NCBI RefSeq assembly: GCF_002443255.2
Contig: NW_019211454.1
Span: 34,578,061 to 34,642,060 of the forward strand
Direction of reading: 5' to 3'
Length of the DNA stretch: 64,000 nucleotides
Source: Varroa destructor
Taxonomy: Eukaryota; Arthropoda; Arachnida; Mesostigmata; Varroidae
Made by a program: the position numbers and the translations under genes. Below are positions 23,507 through 38,500 of this stretch, one piece after another (within the stretch, counting starts at the first letter, position 1; each line of letters opens with the position of its first letter). The notes beneath the pieces were generated by a model, which saw only the letters and a list, made by a program, of their open reading frames with translations, searched no databases and was not told the DNA's origin.

Positions 23507-26500
23507 CTATACAAATACCAACGGTAAGCAACAGCAATCGAAATAATTAGCAGAATTTGAACGTCGTGCCACAATAGATACAGTCAAGAGCGCCGCGTCA
23601 GGTTTCAGAGGTCAAAACGCCTATAGCAACTAACCATATGCGCAACACCTCGCATGGACTCGAGAGCAAGCGAGACCTGTGCCCTGTCGGGATGTCCAGG
23701 AGGCGTGTATTTGAGCAGTTCAGCTAACTGCAATGGGTACTTGCAGATACGCTGTACCGGCGTTAGTAGGAAGCCGTCAAGCGAGATGTCGCTCATGCCA
23801 CCCCGAGAACGGCGACAATTTTCGAAAAAGTGCGCGTATTCTGCCTGCCTGTAGAGCTGCTCCAATTCGGCCATTGCCAGGGGATGATTGTTGCAATACT
23901 CGGAATATATTGAAAATTCTTTGCGCTGAAATACATAAAGATACCAATACAGATGATTGAAAGCCACTACAAATGGCTAAGACTAACTGTTTCTAAAGGC
24001 GTAGATTTTCTTTCTAAGAAAGCTCAACCAGGGCCCCTAACCATTTGACCAGGTAGAGGCCATCTCTGCTCCACAACGACTTTTAGGACATATAGATACC
24101 TTAGTTACAGATGCATGTATGATTAACGAGTGAAAATTAAGCCCTCTCATTTTTAAGTCTCGCTAACTGAAACCCATTATGAGACTACCTTTACTGTTTG
24201 CGTATACGATTGGGGTACTAATTAAACACGTAACTGATACGATTACTCACGAATCGTAAGAAACAGTCCCCAATACAACTGGCATGTGGTTGCTGCGGGT
24301 TGACACAGCTGGCCAGCTTAGTTAGGAAGCTCTTCTGGAAGACGTACAACTGCTCCACGTTACCAAAGATTGTTCCCACCTGCTCTGCGGTGAACATCGC
24401 GGGGCGGCTACGACACCGCAGCAAATAACCCTTAAAAGGGAAATGTTACAGTGCAAGTTACCACAAAATCGATATTTATGTCCTGCTATATATATATATA
24501 TATGTATGTAGGCTATACAAGTGAGTGCTATGTGCGTGACATGGTCACTGACGTTCCTGTCTTTTACACGAGGCGAGTTCACTCCATATATTCGTCGTGT
24601 GTTATTTAATACAAAATAATGTGTATTGGCATGTATGGACCCTTCATGTGGTTTGATATAAGTAACACCATTGAAATGTTCGCAAATAAATTAAACGGAT
24701 CACTAATTTCGGTATAATTAAAAATAACTGGATTTATAACAACAGCGTTTTCTAATCACTAAAGCAAAGCATTGAAAAGATTGGGGGGTCAGCTTGCGTA
24801 ACAGAAGTGTAGCCGTGTTCTATGCCGTACAGAGTCAACGTTCAGTCTCGATTGCTTCAGATGACAACCATTAAAAGTATAGCACAAATAATTTCTGACG
24901 TATCTCCACTGGGTAGAATATAGAACAAAAGTAATATCTCTGGAGAGTACCAGACTCTGCGCCGACTTTACCTCGACGATATCCCTAAGGTGTTGTACAA
25001 AATCCTGTTCCGTAGTTATGAGCTCTTGGACGACCTTAGTCCGTATACGATTCATTTCATGAAGGCCCGTAGAACTCTGTAAAGCCCCGTGAACGCGATC
25101 CTTATTTTCTTGGTTGACTCTGAAATAAGGTAGTACGTATATAGTCCAGTGTGACACACTAGCAAGATGACCTCGAGTAAAATAACTAAATTCCAGCGAT
25201 ATCTCAATGCGTTTACAAATGACTCTTCACCACCGGTCCCTACCTGAGCCGTACAAAGTTTGCGGGAAACCATCCAGTCCGCTGTTCATTGGTACCAAGC
25301 GCTCCCCACCACCAATCACGATCACTGCGATCTGAAACTCGAATTACTTCGCCGGCACGAAACGCCAACTCCTCGGGATCAAGTGTTATGTGGTCCCAAA
25401 GGGCTTCGACATACGCCACCGTTTGATCGCTTCCCGATGGCTCACATACAACGGCACCCGCTCCTGGCCAAGGTCCGGCACAAACCGTCAGGTCATCATC
25501 CTCTGCTTCCGAGGAGGTGTTGATCTCGCAGGGCTGACTCTGAGAGCGCCTACTCGAAAGAGCGATTACATGAGAGAACGTCATAAAAATATGAAACATA
25601 GCCGAACACGCTTTAAGAAAAAGGGTCGTATCACTTAGCAAGTCGACAGGTGTAATCGCTAACGCGATGTCTGACAATTCGTTTCATGTAATATCAGTCA
25701 CGTTTTCGAAGGGTGTTAGTTTTGAAGTAATGAGAAGCATGTGCCATATTATATATGCTGCACTGTGAAATACTTCAACGTGTGAACATGTTTGTATCCT
25801 GCTATGAGCATAATCTAAGCCTATCCACTTGACATCATTATAGCAATAGGCCCGATTATCTATCTGACAAACATCTCGGACAAGCGAAGCGCACATTATC
25901 AACTTTTACAATGCACATGTAACAATTCCCTTTAATGAACCAATATAAAATGGTAGTATTTTGTGGAAACCGAAGATTTTCTGCAGCACATACTGAACAA
26001 CAGATGTGTGGGGTGCAAGATAGACATAATGAAATGGCCACATTTTTTGAAGACAATAAAGAGACAAATGTTGCTAACACCGTTTTTCAAAATATGCTAA
26101 TTCGTCTACTTCTTATGCAACGTGTTTGTTGATCTACGACATACCTGAGCTGTCTCCTAGAGGTTCTCTGCAGCGCTCGAGACCTCCTTGGGTTGAAGGA
26201 GTTGTTACCGTCCTCCGAACCACTTTTTGACGACGTTGTTTCCTCGGTACTATTTGAATTGAGGTGAATACCCGAATCTTTACTCAGTGAAGGTGAGTGC
26301 TCTACACGGCCGCCTCCCGCATGAGCGATTCCGTTATTGGATTGAAGAACAAGCCCCTGTGGCGACATCGGTGTCGTTCCGTTTCCGTCACTACAGTTGT
26401 CTCCCGTTGGCTGTTTATCGCTGTTACTGACGCCATTGAAGCCCGCTGTGGAATTAGCTGACCGGATCGCCGATATCGCGCGCGGCACATCTGATTCCAA

Positions 26501-29500
26501 GGAATAACCCTAAGAACATAGTACAGGAGAGCACACACAACAAGGATACAATGAATAGTAAGAGTTGAGTACCAATTTAATGCATGACGCTGTATTACAT
26601 AAAAAAAAAAAGATATTGCGTATCGACACCTATTTGGAGAACAGAACTTTCAAAAGGTGAGAAAGACTAAACAGTTGGCTGTTTGTGGTGCAAACAATGG
26701 GACATAAAATCACAAAACAGAAAATGAAATACCGCCATTTGGATGGAAGAAAAGAGAAAGTTAGTATAAGAGACTTCAGTGACCCTGATATGATGGCTAC
26801 GAGACACTCTTCATTTTGCCAGACAAAACTAAATCGTATACACATATACATATTATTTCATTGAAGATATCTCAAGACATACGATCATTAAAAACATTTG
26901 CATACCAAATGCTGCTAGGTGTAGAACTCTTTCGATATTATATTTTTCAACCAAGATTAAAATTTTTTAATTAGTTAATGCTAACACCACCGCCGTTTCT
27001 ATTCCTTCTCGCCAGTATTTTCATAAAAAGTTATTTTTTTCTATTTAAGTCGGTATTAGGCGTTGTTCACACATATTATATAGTGTGGGTATAGAGTGCT
27101 CGTCAAAATGATCTGTTTTTGTGTACCTTATATCAGTATCGGATATTAGCTATTGCTCAGTGAAACCAACTGGTGATCGTTACTCATCTTCTCAAAAATA
27201 ATGGCCGTCCCAGTATTTATAGATAGACAATAGTAGCAAATTATTGTAGTAACAAATAAGGTAATCATTGTAGCTCATCTTCGACAGTAAAAGGGGTAGT
27301 CCTACTTTTGGTCAAGGGAAGGTTGCATGAGTTGGCATTAATGTTCAGCGCGGCAGATTGGACGGACGGACGGACGAACGAACGAACGAACGAGAAGCGG
27401 TTCATAGAATGTAAGCGAAACGACTCGATAGTATCTAATCTCTAATCGTGTTTACAAAATACAAAAAAAAAAAATTATTATAATTTATCAATCGCAAACG
27501 CCTAAACTTAGGGCCGTATAAGTTGTGCAGATAAAGCCAAATAACGTATAACTAAACAACGTACGTTATTAAAGCTTGTGGATAATCTTTTCAGTGATGG
27601 AACAGCGCCAAAACTTTAAAGGGTCTAATAAACTATGACGTTTCTCGGAAAGCTCTAAGATCATTCTTCATTATTTACATATGCATTTATGGAGAGACAT
27701 CGAAATCATACCTTTTCGATCGGCTTCTTTTTGTTTCGACGAAGCGAGAATGTCTTGGAAAATTTATTGAGTATTTTCTGAGGGCTGGAATTACACGAAT
27801 GGCTTGTTGGCTCCTGAAGATGGCTCAGCTGTGTAAGATCCATTGCTCCTGAGGTGCCGCCAGAGGGGTAATCATACCGGCCACTGTACAGACCTATCAG
27901 CGATCACAGTGCGATTGGGGAAAATCGTGAATGTATGTAAATTTCGCTTCAATGTAATGAATTAGTAGCATAAAGTTATTTGTCTCACAGGCTAGAATAG
28001 AGGATTTTAATTTACTCAAATAGAGATAGAATACCTTGAATCAGAAGTTCCTAGAGTAAGTACTATAGCAAAAGCCGTATTACCAGATATACAGGTATAT
28101 ACATATGTTCCCATTATTTCTGCATGATTGCATTTAACATATATCTAGTTAACGGTACAAAATCTTATTGTATGGTAAATAAGCTGTACTTTCGATTTTA
28201 CATAGAATGAATACTTCGTCTACTTACTGGAATGAATACCTTTTCTAAACATGGATCAGGCAAACCAATCAGTAAAGACGCTGAAGGAGCCAGAGCAAAT
28301 GCCCTATATCAGATTAGTCTACACGAAATAGGCATCATAACAGTACTTTAGGTTTTGCAAAACAAAAACTCCCGCTTTGGGAGTTTGCTCGGACATGACC
28401 TGAATGCCGAACAGATTAACTGTATGTACATGCATATAATTAGAGAAACTTTAAAAAAGCAACAAATCATCAAAGAAATTGACCTCGTACAGATATAGTT
28501 ACTGCTCTCTAACTAATGTTCTTACAATAATAAGCTCAAGCAACGCGTCCTGACGATGAACAGGCACTGTATAATCCGCAGTCCACCCAAATATAAGGAC
28601 AACTTTAGTCGACAATGGGCAACAGAAGTTATACTCTTCTTGTTTGCATCATCAGCATCAATATTCCTCATTAAAGCCTAACCAAACCCAAAGTGTCCAA
28701 CCCAAATGATCTCACGCCGCCAATGGCCTAACTTCCGTGCCGAATCGACATTAAACTCTGTGAATTTCCCGATGAAGTTGTTCCAATCATCTTAATAATA
28801 GTGTTTAATTATGTTCAGCTTACGAAAGCATCAGAAAGACTGCACGAGTCTTAGGTACTCTACCAATGGCAACAGCCGGCTAACTGGGTATCGAAGAAAA
28901 AAAGAACCTACCTGGCCATAGCTGTTGTTCACGTGATTTTTTTTATTTACGTTCTGTGCTTGTTATATGGACAGCATCTCATGCGATATTATCAATGATC
29001 CAGACGAAAGACTCAATTCTCGAGAATTCATACACGTACCCAGATGTTTGACATAATTCCCGAGACATATTGCCGCTTGCAGCTTTTAGCTCTATTGTTT
29101 CTGTTCGGAGACCGTTCGCAAGGTCGTCATTTCTAAAATGATTTAAGCCTTTAGCAAAGTTACAATGGACTTTGTGTTAGTTAGTTAGTTACATTCACAT
29201 GTCCGGCAATGACACTGTAATGAATACATGCGTAACATAGATTCATCATTTAGCCTGTAGATGGTTAACACAACTATAAACATCTCTGAATAAAGTTTGT
29301 TGGGTTTTTTTCTTTTGAGAAATAGAAGTTGGCCCGCTTCGCCTCTCAAGCAGCATTGTCATAATACTACTTTAAAGGAAGAACCGCTCCCCACGGCAGT
29401 GTCTAAAATGTATGTTATATATGAAAAAATTTCTCGTATGGAACTGGACGCACCCAGGTAAATTAAGCGCGTTTCCTCAGAAAATGCTGAACTTTTGCTT

Positions 29501-32500
29501 TTGTGCCTAGTTATTACATAGAATCCGTCACTTATTGCGTCTACTAGGTTTCTGTCGGCGGGTTTGTCTAAACCGAAAATGTAATCCAGCGAACTCCTTA
29601 TCAGCCCAATACGTAAATTGGGCCCATTTTTCGTGGGTTGCATTTTGGAAGGACCTGTGCAGAAGGTGGAGCTCATTAGAATAGGGACAAATACGTACGC
29701 TTCTAGAGGGCAAATTCGTTTTTTTTTTTTCATAGAGCGCGTCGTCTATTGGGTTGGTTGTGGGCCGAGCCAGTTTTTATCTTATTTCGCTCGGTAGAAA
29801 ACAGCATAGTTTGAATGCACCCAGGCGGCCACCATTATCGTCCGCGCTAGTCTACCACCAGACGTAAAAGTACTTTTTTTTTCTGAATGAGACATAAACG
29901 CTAGCTGTACGCTCACCCAATTAAAGGTTACGTACCTTCAGTTTTTGATAACATCTCGAAAATTAATCATGCGAATCCCATCCGTACTAAAGCTACTATA
30001 ATTAAAAGTGCAACTCCACAATATAGATTACGGAATAATAAGTGTAAATTATTATTAAAAAAACCTCTTTATCTTCGAAGAACTTATTGCACTCAAGTTG
30101 GTACAGTAAAACCTATGGCTATAACGCGTGGTTGTATTCTGCCCTTACCCAGCTAGTGATAATTTTCAATTGTCGTGTCTTGAAATCTTACCGGACACAC
30201 CGTGAAATGAACGAAACACATCGCATCTTTCTAACACTGTGTTTAGATAGCTGCGAAAATTCAGTCGTCGACGATTCAGTCATACGTAGGAGACAGCTTC
30301 CTACATCAAACAGAATAGGCTCCTTCATAAAGGTTTGATAGGCTGTCTTTGGATCTTCACGATAACTCTACTGGAAGCATAAGCCCGTGTTTGCTTTCTC
30401 CAAAGTTAAACGTAAACAAATTAAGGAAGTGGCATATGTGTCGAATCAGGTCCATGAGTGTAGCACATTTTTTCAACATGGGAATTATTATTTTCCTTTT
30501 TTTTATTTAGAAGAGCCTAATGCTGCGTCTCTATCTGATAAAGCCATTTCAAGGCTCGAGCGACCTGGGTCACTAAAAAACGGATATTTTTGTATAACTT
30601 AACTCGCTTCGTTGGCGGGTCGATTTTCAACGCTCTTCTGAAAAGAATTCTAATTAGGCGTCTCAATGATAGTTCCAGAACGACAAATAACATTATGAAA
30701 CGGCTTTTATGTGATCCGTAAAGCTCGTTATGACTGCAACTAATTAAGCGCACCCATCTACGAGTCGTATCGCTTTGAACTTCTCGAACCCAGTCGCCCG
30801 AAGAATAGTCCAAATGGCGGCAGCCGCATTGGCAAGTACGTGATCGGAATAGATCGTGAACTCATGTCCCACGCAAATACGTCGAGCTGTTCATTTTGCC
30901 CTACCGTTTGTCCTCCGTAGGGAATGTTTTCGTTGTACGACACAATGAAAACAAAGTATCAGGGCCATATTTCAAACTAACATCGCTGTAGGCGATTGTT
31001 CCCAAAAAGCTATCTACGAGAAACAACCTACGAAGGAATCCAAAATTATAGCAGCCACGTGGAGCGTTCGTAAATCGTTGAATTTAGATCGTTCCTGAAT
31101 AAGTTTCTATTATTTAATTTGAAACTAATTCATTATCAATGTACGCATATGTAACAACATCAGGATGATCACTCGACAGACTGACCGAGCCAATATATTC
31201 TTTTTTTTTGTTTTTTTTTCTTTCCTATTAATTGAATCCTTCTCTTGGTATATTTTTTTTTTTTAGCAAACTGCGAATTAAGTTCTGCCACAAGACATCG
31301 ATAATGAATGTCTCTCGATTGGAACTCTATTGATTACCATAATAATGGCGCATGATCTTGAACGATTATCCTTCCGAGCACTTGTTGTAAGGCTCCAATA
31401 CAACGGATCGAATCTATGTGATGACAAATCTGCCTTACCACAGAAATAAGACAAACAAATACCTACATTCATATTTTTACATGCCGCTGAAAAAAGGCTC
31501 AATCACACGCGCCGAATTATACGTAAATATTTCAACGAATATGAGGTAACTTGTCCTAGAAAAAGAGGAGTACGCCGACAAGATAAAGGCCGTGGCGTTC
31601 GCAAGACAGAAAAATGATCATTTTTCGAAGACGAACATGCTTGAATCTGAATTTGAATTGAACACATGATATACCTTATTTGTATTTAGGACGTGTTACA
31701 TACAGGCGAGATAGCCTACAACTAAATTTGTCAAATTCAGCATTGTCTTAGTCGTAGTCACTTTTTCTACAAAAAAAAAAAAACAAAAAAAAAACAATCC
31801 TTTAGTGTAATGTGCCGTTTACACTGTTTATAATATTTATTTATATATAGCTAGAATTTCAAATTTTTGCGCCTTTCGAATACTGTGCGTTGGTCCTGCC
31901 CTCTGAATAGCTCATTCATCAGTCAACTAAATGCACCACTAGGAGTATAGATTTTTAGTTTCCCGTAGCATTAAGCAGTTTGAAGTTCCTAGGGGTTTGC
32001 AACTGCAGCCAATCAACACAACCATAGCATACATACAGATATATTTAAAGCTACGGGAGATCTTCTCAGTCGTGGAAGCACTTTCGATTTGAAAGATCGC
32101 GCTAAAAACAATGTACGGTGAAAGGTGTAAGACATCATCCACGAGATCGGTATCGGGTTACACGTATCTGTCCACATAGGTTAAGGGGTAACGTGTTTGC
32201 CTGCTGACATTAAGAACAAGGTTCAAACCCCAACACAAACACACTGCATTTTCTACCTGGAGCCAGAGGTTTGATGTAACCCATGACGGCGGTACTGGAC
32301 ATGTAAAACTCGAAACAGAGGGTTCGAACTTTTCAAAAATGCTTTCTACATTTTAGTGTTCCCACAACTTCGAGAAGTAACCTGTATTTATCTGTTCGGG
32401 CTAGTATTGTACGATACCATCTTTTGTGGTGCACATATATGGACCCCACGGCATCTTACATTCACACTGCGCCGCTTCAAATCACTGACAAAAATAGGTT

Positions 32501-35500
32501 CTGTGTAAGCAGTACGTTTGTTATTACTTCGGTTGCACTAGCCGCTGTCGCCTACTTCTTCGCTGTACTTCAGACGGAAGAATCCGTCTGTATCCGTCTG
32601 TATATCCATAGAAAGTCCTGACTCAATTAATAACGATACACTACGACACGTGTCGCATTCGTGCGAAATACTATCTTGAAGATAACTGAGCTTCCACTCT
32701 AAATTTAGGCCGACGTCCGTGGATTTACCGCTCGGCGAGTCTTGATAATCATCCTATCATGGCCCAAAATGGGAATTATTTTAAGCCTGCGTAAACACCA
32801 ACAAAACCGGTTGAACCTGAAGAACTCCGTCGATGGCTGCGACTGCACCATTGAGAAACGTAACCTGGTTTACCTGCTTATGGCGACTACAACCATATTT
32901 GTAGTGTGTACAACGCCTCATGCGATCTCGTGCTCTCATCCGACTATTAAATTTGTTGAGAGCTTCGTCACATTCAAGATCTTCGACTCAGCATGTAGCA
33001 GTCAGTGCTGCATCTAACTTTGATCCGTATCGTGACTGCTTGACACGTTCCTTGACGTGATACAGGGTATGTATAGGATGGTGGTTGAAATAACGGAACT
33101 GGCCAAGCTAAGTGGTTACATGAGGGTCCTGATATGGTCCTTATAAAGAAAGCTCACTAGGAACTAGCTCAATACACGAATTGAGTGCAACGCCTATACA
33201 TACCCATGTAAAGAAGTGATCGGTATTAATCTTTGATGCCGCTGTGGCAATTGAGCCACTTATAGAGACAACCAGTCCGCTATTAGGGTTTTTTTTTCGA
33301 GGTAAAATATCGGTTTAGTCTTACGGTTTTTATAGAGTAGATACATATTACAATGACGAATACGCAATGAGGTTCATCTTTGTATTTCTCTTGTTTGTTT
33401 GTGTTGACCTTATTAGGAAAACTGCCCAGCTTTTTTACAATCTTGTCAGTGTTAAACGCGCTGGTTCTGTTCTAATATTGGCCGCTAAGCAGACCACGAA
33501 TGACAAATTAAAGTAGCTAACCACAGGCTTTTAACGTGCTTCGGGCAAATCGATAACAATGCAAAGTAGACTTCCGCATTGAAGCTAAGTGGAGACCTTC
33601 TAAAAAGGGTTCCTTCGGGCATAGTTTTATACTGCATCAGTGTAGCTGGACCGTATATGAATAATGATTTTCAATTGAATTACTAGTCAATTTCTAGGAC
33701 GGTCGTCTTTATCTTACTGTAAAAGTTCTTTGCATTGAATTAGGAACTAAACAACCAATTACATAACACAGCCGCTAGAACTTATCGCTGTAAGTTCTGC
33801 ATAGATATCAAGTGAACTATAGCAAAACTCTACTGCGTGCGGTGGATAAGACACCTTCGTTATAACCCAATTGCCGACATAGAGACATGAACCACGTAGC
33901 AAATGGTGCCGTTATCTTAATATAGAGAAAAGAAATAGTCTGTCTTGGCAATGTTGCAATGCTTTCAGTTTTACCCGCGCCGCTAACTGGGATATGGACG
34001 CTCCCGTCGTCAGTTCCTAAGATTGGTTACTAGTTACCACAATACGAGATCTGGTGACATAAACGTAGCCATTTACCTGGTAAGCTGTGAGCTGTATTTT
34101 GTACGCTCGTTGAGTTGAATAGGTGTTCATGCATAGAGCGCGGCCGTCCACCACTAGCTCCTGTCAATCCGGGTTCGTCTACTATGCCAATAAGGACGCT
34201 GTTGAGCACTCGGCTGTTGCTTCCGGCAGAACTTCCAGATGCTCCTGAAGGACCGCTGTGGAATACCCCTCCTGCAATACCGGTGATTTCTGGTATACTG
34301 CGAGCGCGGTTCAATTCGACTGGGTCTGACATTGGGACTCTGCAGCTGCCGATCGTACCGGGTGGCGCAGGATTCCCTTGTTTTCCAGCGGCGTACATAG
34401 CTACGAAACCATAATCATCGTGTGCTCCCTGATGTTGAGATTAAGAGGAACAGGTTTGCCTGCTATTGAGTAGTACTTCTCACGTATTGTAAACTATGAC
34501 TGTTGTGTGGGATGTACAAGAATAAAATTCTTTATAGGAAAACTTCAAATATTGTTCGGCTTGATCCACACCTAAATTATGGGTCAGCATACGGTTTTTT
34601 TTTATGTAAAAGCTACATTTTTCTGCTTTGACGATAGCACATGCAGTAATTTGGCGGAAAACGTCTTAAATTGTTCGAAGTAGTGCGGTGCAATGGCTGT
34701 TCACCACAGCCTTTCTGAACGTTTAAGATATTATGTAAAATTCATATATCGTTGTATATAGAGATGTCTGATTCGAGACGTAGCATAAAACTTATCGCTT
34801 TTCAATAACAATTATAGATTATTCTCAAGTGGATTTCATTAGCTTTCGTGTTTCTCTGGCTATACGTGAGCTCGTAATGGGAATTCAACTTGCATTGGGA
34901 AAGGTCTTACACGACAAAAATTATGGCAAACAATGTTGCCTATACAATACAATACAAACATGTACAGTTGACAAAATAGCCTATTAAATGAAAGGTTAGG
35001 TGGTTAATTTATCAGAAATAATAAAAAAATTGAAAAGGGTACATAACACAGTCAGGAGAAGCGCGCTATAAATGAAGCGACTTGTAGTGGTTTCTACACC
35101 GTGTCAGAGAGTGGCTGGCAAAGCGCTACTGAAGGACTTTCGAACGACGTATCGAAATGAGCGGCCATTATAGACCAACCGACGAAAATCTCCGTTAAAT
35201 TCTCCATATATATATACACCCTAACCCCAAATGGCCTAAGCACTTGTAAAGTTCGAGAGTTGGAGGCTGGAGACGGGCCTGTTTTTTTGTGTTTTGAAAT
35301 TTTTTGTATAGTAGTAATAGCCTTGTCTACAGACAGTTTGGTTCCACGAGTCCAGCAAACATTTCTCCTACACTTCGTTAATGGTGTTGTAAAAGAAACT
35401 GCTAACAATACACCGAGGTGATTCAGATAAAAGTGTTGCGGCAAGTACGAGAACGGTTTTCGTATGGGAACGTAAAAAACCATCACGTTCTTTTACTGTG

Positions 35501-38500
35501 TAGTGGAATATCACTCGACGTGAATCCGGTCGAACACGTGCCATTATATCAAAGGATGAGTAAAGGCCGAACTGGGAATCACGAGCATCTCGTAATGTAA
35601 GTGTGAGCACATGACCCGGGCATAACAGTGATACCGTGAAAGTGCAGTCGGAGTCTGCCAAACCAAGCTGCAGGAGCGATGAATGGGTAGACCAAACAAT
35701 AGCCAGCCTTAATGGGTGCCTTATCTTCCACAGCTGCGCTAAAACGGCGTACTAAAGTATGTGGGACTACGTCGCTATATGTGCTATCACTAGAAGACGG
35801 GGAAGCAGATTTCACGTAGAGATCTACATGCAGATATTTATTTGAGGAGCGGAGTTATTGTTGGCTGAACTCGACAATGTGTGAAGTTTCTAGCTGGTCT
35901 TACTTATTGTTGTGTTATATATATTATAATAAGCAATTATTATTAAATTATATATAAATTAAAATATAGTATATTTTAATTTAAAGAGATCATGGTTTAT
36001 AATTTTATAGTTAATTATCTGAAGATAATAATTATTAAATATTGGCAAGTGAATAATCTGAAACGCAGACTCGACGATTTTATTCGAACCGTGTTACTAT
36101 CGATGATCGTCGACGGTGGCGTCCTTAACGTTTCTATTGGTTTCGATCGTACAGGTGTCTGAGGTTTCCCTATCTGTACGCTCTTATTGAGAGTACTAGC
36201 CGGCTCCTCGCATGGACTATTCCAAGTTAGACCCGACGGGAGGCTCGCAAGCGCCCCATTACCAGATAGCGGCCCGAGGCTAGCGGGAAGAGGAGGTTTT
36301 CGAACGAGCTGGGACTCGGCTATGTTCGCCAGTTGGTTAAGGAGTTCCGCAGACTCGCGGCTGTCTGCTCCCACCCAACGGTTGACTGCTGCCTCCTATG
36401 AATATAAAGCACAAAAAACGCTTTGGTTAAAAGCACGGATGCAGTATAACATTCGTAGGGACAGGTTGATTTATTTGACGATTACGTACTTTTGTCTATA
36501 TAATGAAAGAATATAATAGTTTGTTTATCAAACGCTTGTTTGTGTGCCATCGTTGAGCTGGTTAACTACCCTCAGTAAATACAGTAAAAAATTATTAGGT
36601 TGGAACATGAGGAGTTGTAATGATCGGGCATAGAACCTGTAAAAGAAACATCTGGTTAGTATGGCGAGTGCAAAAAACCTTCCGCTCAAGTTCTTTTGGA
36701 GCTATGGGCTTTTTTTTTTCTAGTGGATAGTTTCGTTCGCTTGTTACGAGGGGCCACATGCATCTCCTTGTTGAACGTCCTGTCCTTCTTGCCATCCATA
36801 AGAGTTCTGTATAGAGACCTATCATTGTCGTTGTGCGTTGCTCGGTGTCGGACAAGAAGCTGAGAGTCAATGTGGGGCCATACTCTTTTGTACGTTTCAC
36901 CCAATTCATCATAGCACGACAAATTTGTAGTAACCTTTCACATGTTTAGGATGCCTGGTAAATCTGGTGTTGGGAGTTTGTCTTGTGAGCCAGAGGTTTG
37001 TCCCTCTAACGAGTTGCTCGATGTTTAACGAGCTCGTCAACCTTGGATAACTCAGTATGATTTAATACACTTAAAATACCATTTTGGAACTTCGCAAGTC
37101 AATTCGAACGATAATTTTAGTTAAAGCTTCTTCGGTGGACAGGGCACATCTTAGCAGATTGTGTTCGCTTTTATCGGTCTTTTCCAGCTGTTTCCCGCTC
37201 TAACTTGTAACTCTGGTGTCTTCTAATAGGATTTCGTCATTTTCTAAAAACCGCCCCGTGAAACGCCTTTGATGTCGGTCGGTCACCGTGTTGTAAGACC
37301 GTTATGGTTGTACTAACACGAATGCAAGGATGAGAACGGAGATCATTATTGCGCTCGATCGTCTGAACTCGAATACCGTTCGATTTTATCTCAGCAAGTA
37401 GAACTTTGGTTCGTTTGGTTGGCCTTCTGGAACTATCGATTTTCACTAGTCCGAACCTCAAATTTTTACATTTGCTACGGATCTCTATTCATATCGAAGG
37501 CCGCGGGCTGGTTTCTGAGAAAAACAACTTATGCAAAGCTGTGAAATCGCTGAAATTTAATGGTCAACGCAGTAATGTAACAACTATACCTACACATGAG
37601 TTATACAGCAGCTTCGTCAATTTATTTGTCCATTCACTTACAATAGCCGTCGTCGGATCGTTGTCCTTGAACATACCCGGAGGCGATAGAATACCCGTGG
37701 GGTCAGTGCTGTTGGGGTTTCGCAATAGCGGAGACAGGAATACCTGATCGGCTAAAGTTAGAGGCCGCCTACGTTCACCGTCCGGGTGACCACCGCCATC
37801 GTTGCTTCCTTTAAAATCGCATCCATTTGAAATCGCACCGTCGTTATAAGACTCGGGACAGTCGTTGCCGTAAGAATTTCTAGAGCCATCCTTGGTGCCG
37901 TAGATGTCGGATATACCGGTACGTCCTCCGAGAATACGATCATTATGAAAACCGTTGGTCTGAACATCGCTTGACGGTGCTCTCAGTGACGAGTTGCTTT
38001 CATTCCGCACAGCCCCGTGACGAACAGATGGTGCCGCCAACTGATTGTTGCACTGTCAACAGTATAGACATCAAAGTCAGCCAGCCCATTAACAGAACCA
38101 TTGACATTAATTTTCAATGAAAACAGACTTTCATTTAATTTGCTTATGCCATAGAGTCAGAGTAAATTCTCAAAGGGGCCTTTTTTGTTTCGCAGCAGAC
38201 GAGGACATTTGTTATCAGATGTTTCGGAGATTCATTATTTAGAAAACATTTCATAAATTATATGTTTACCATATATCTACGTACTGTATGTATGTGAATT
38301 TTTGACATTCATTCCGCCGTTGCACAAGATAGAATTATGCCTTGTAAAAATTCTTTGCATTTGTAGCTATTTAATATAGATAACCGCAACCTTCTATCTG
38401 AAATAGCGGTAACTATTTCTATATCTTTAATATAACCAATACAGATTCTAGTTTGCTCAATTTCGTTAGTTGAGGTAGTTAATTATCCGCTAAACCACGT

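Noticed and set aside
25260..25638. Overlapping plus-strand open frames opposite the SH3 exon
   Set aside because: They are shadows of the SH3 exon, whose protein matches a known domain on the minus strand.
32170..32245. A functional tRNA gene at the A/B-box site
   Set aside because: The arms do not form a convincing cloverleaf and the sequence continues into a tail shared with another copy, so SINE is the better reading.
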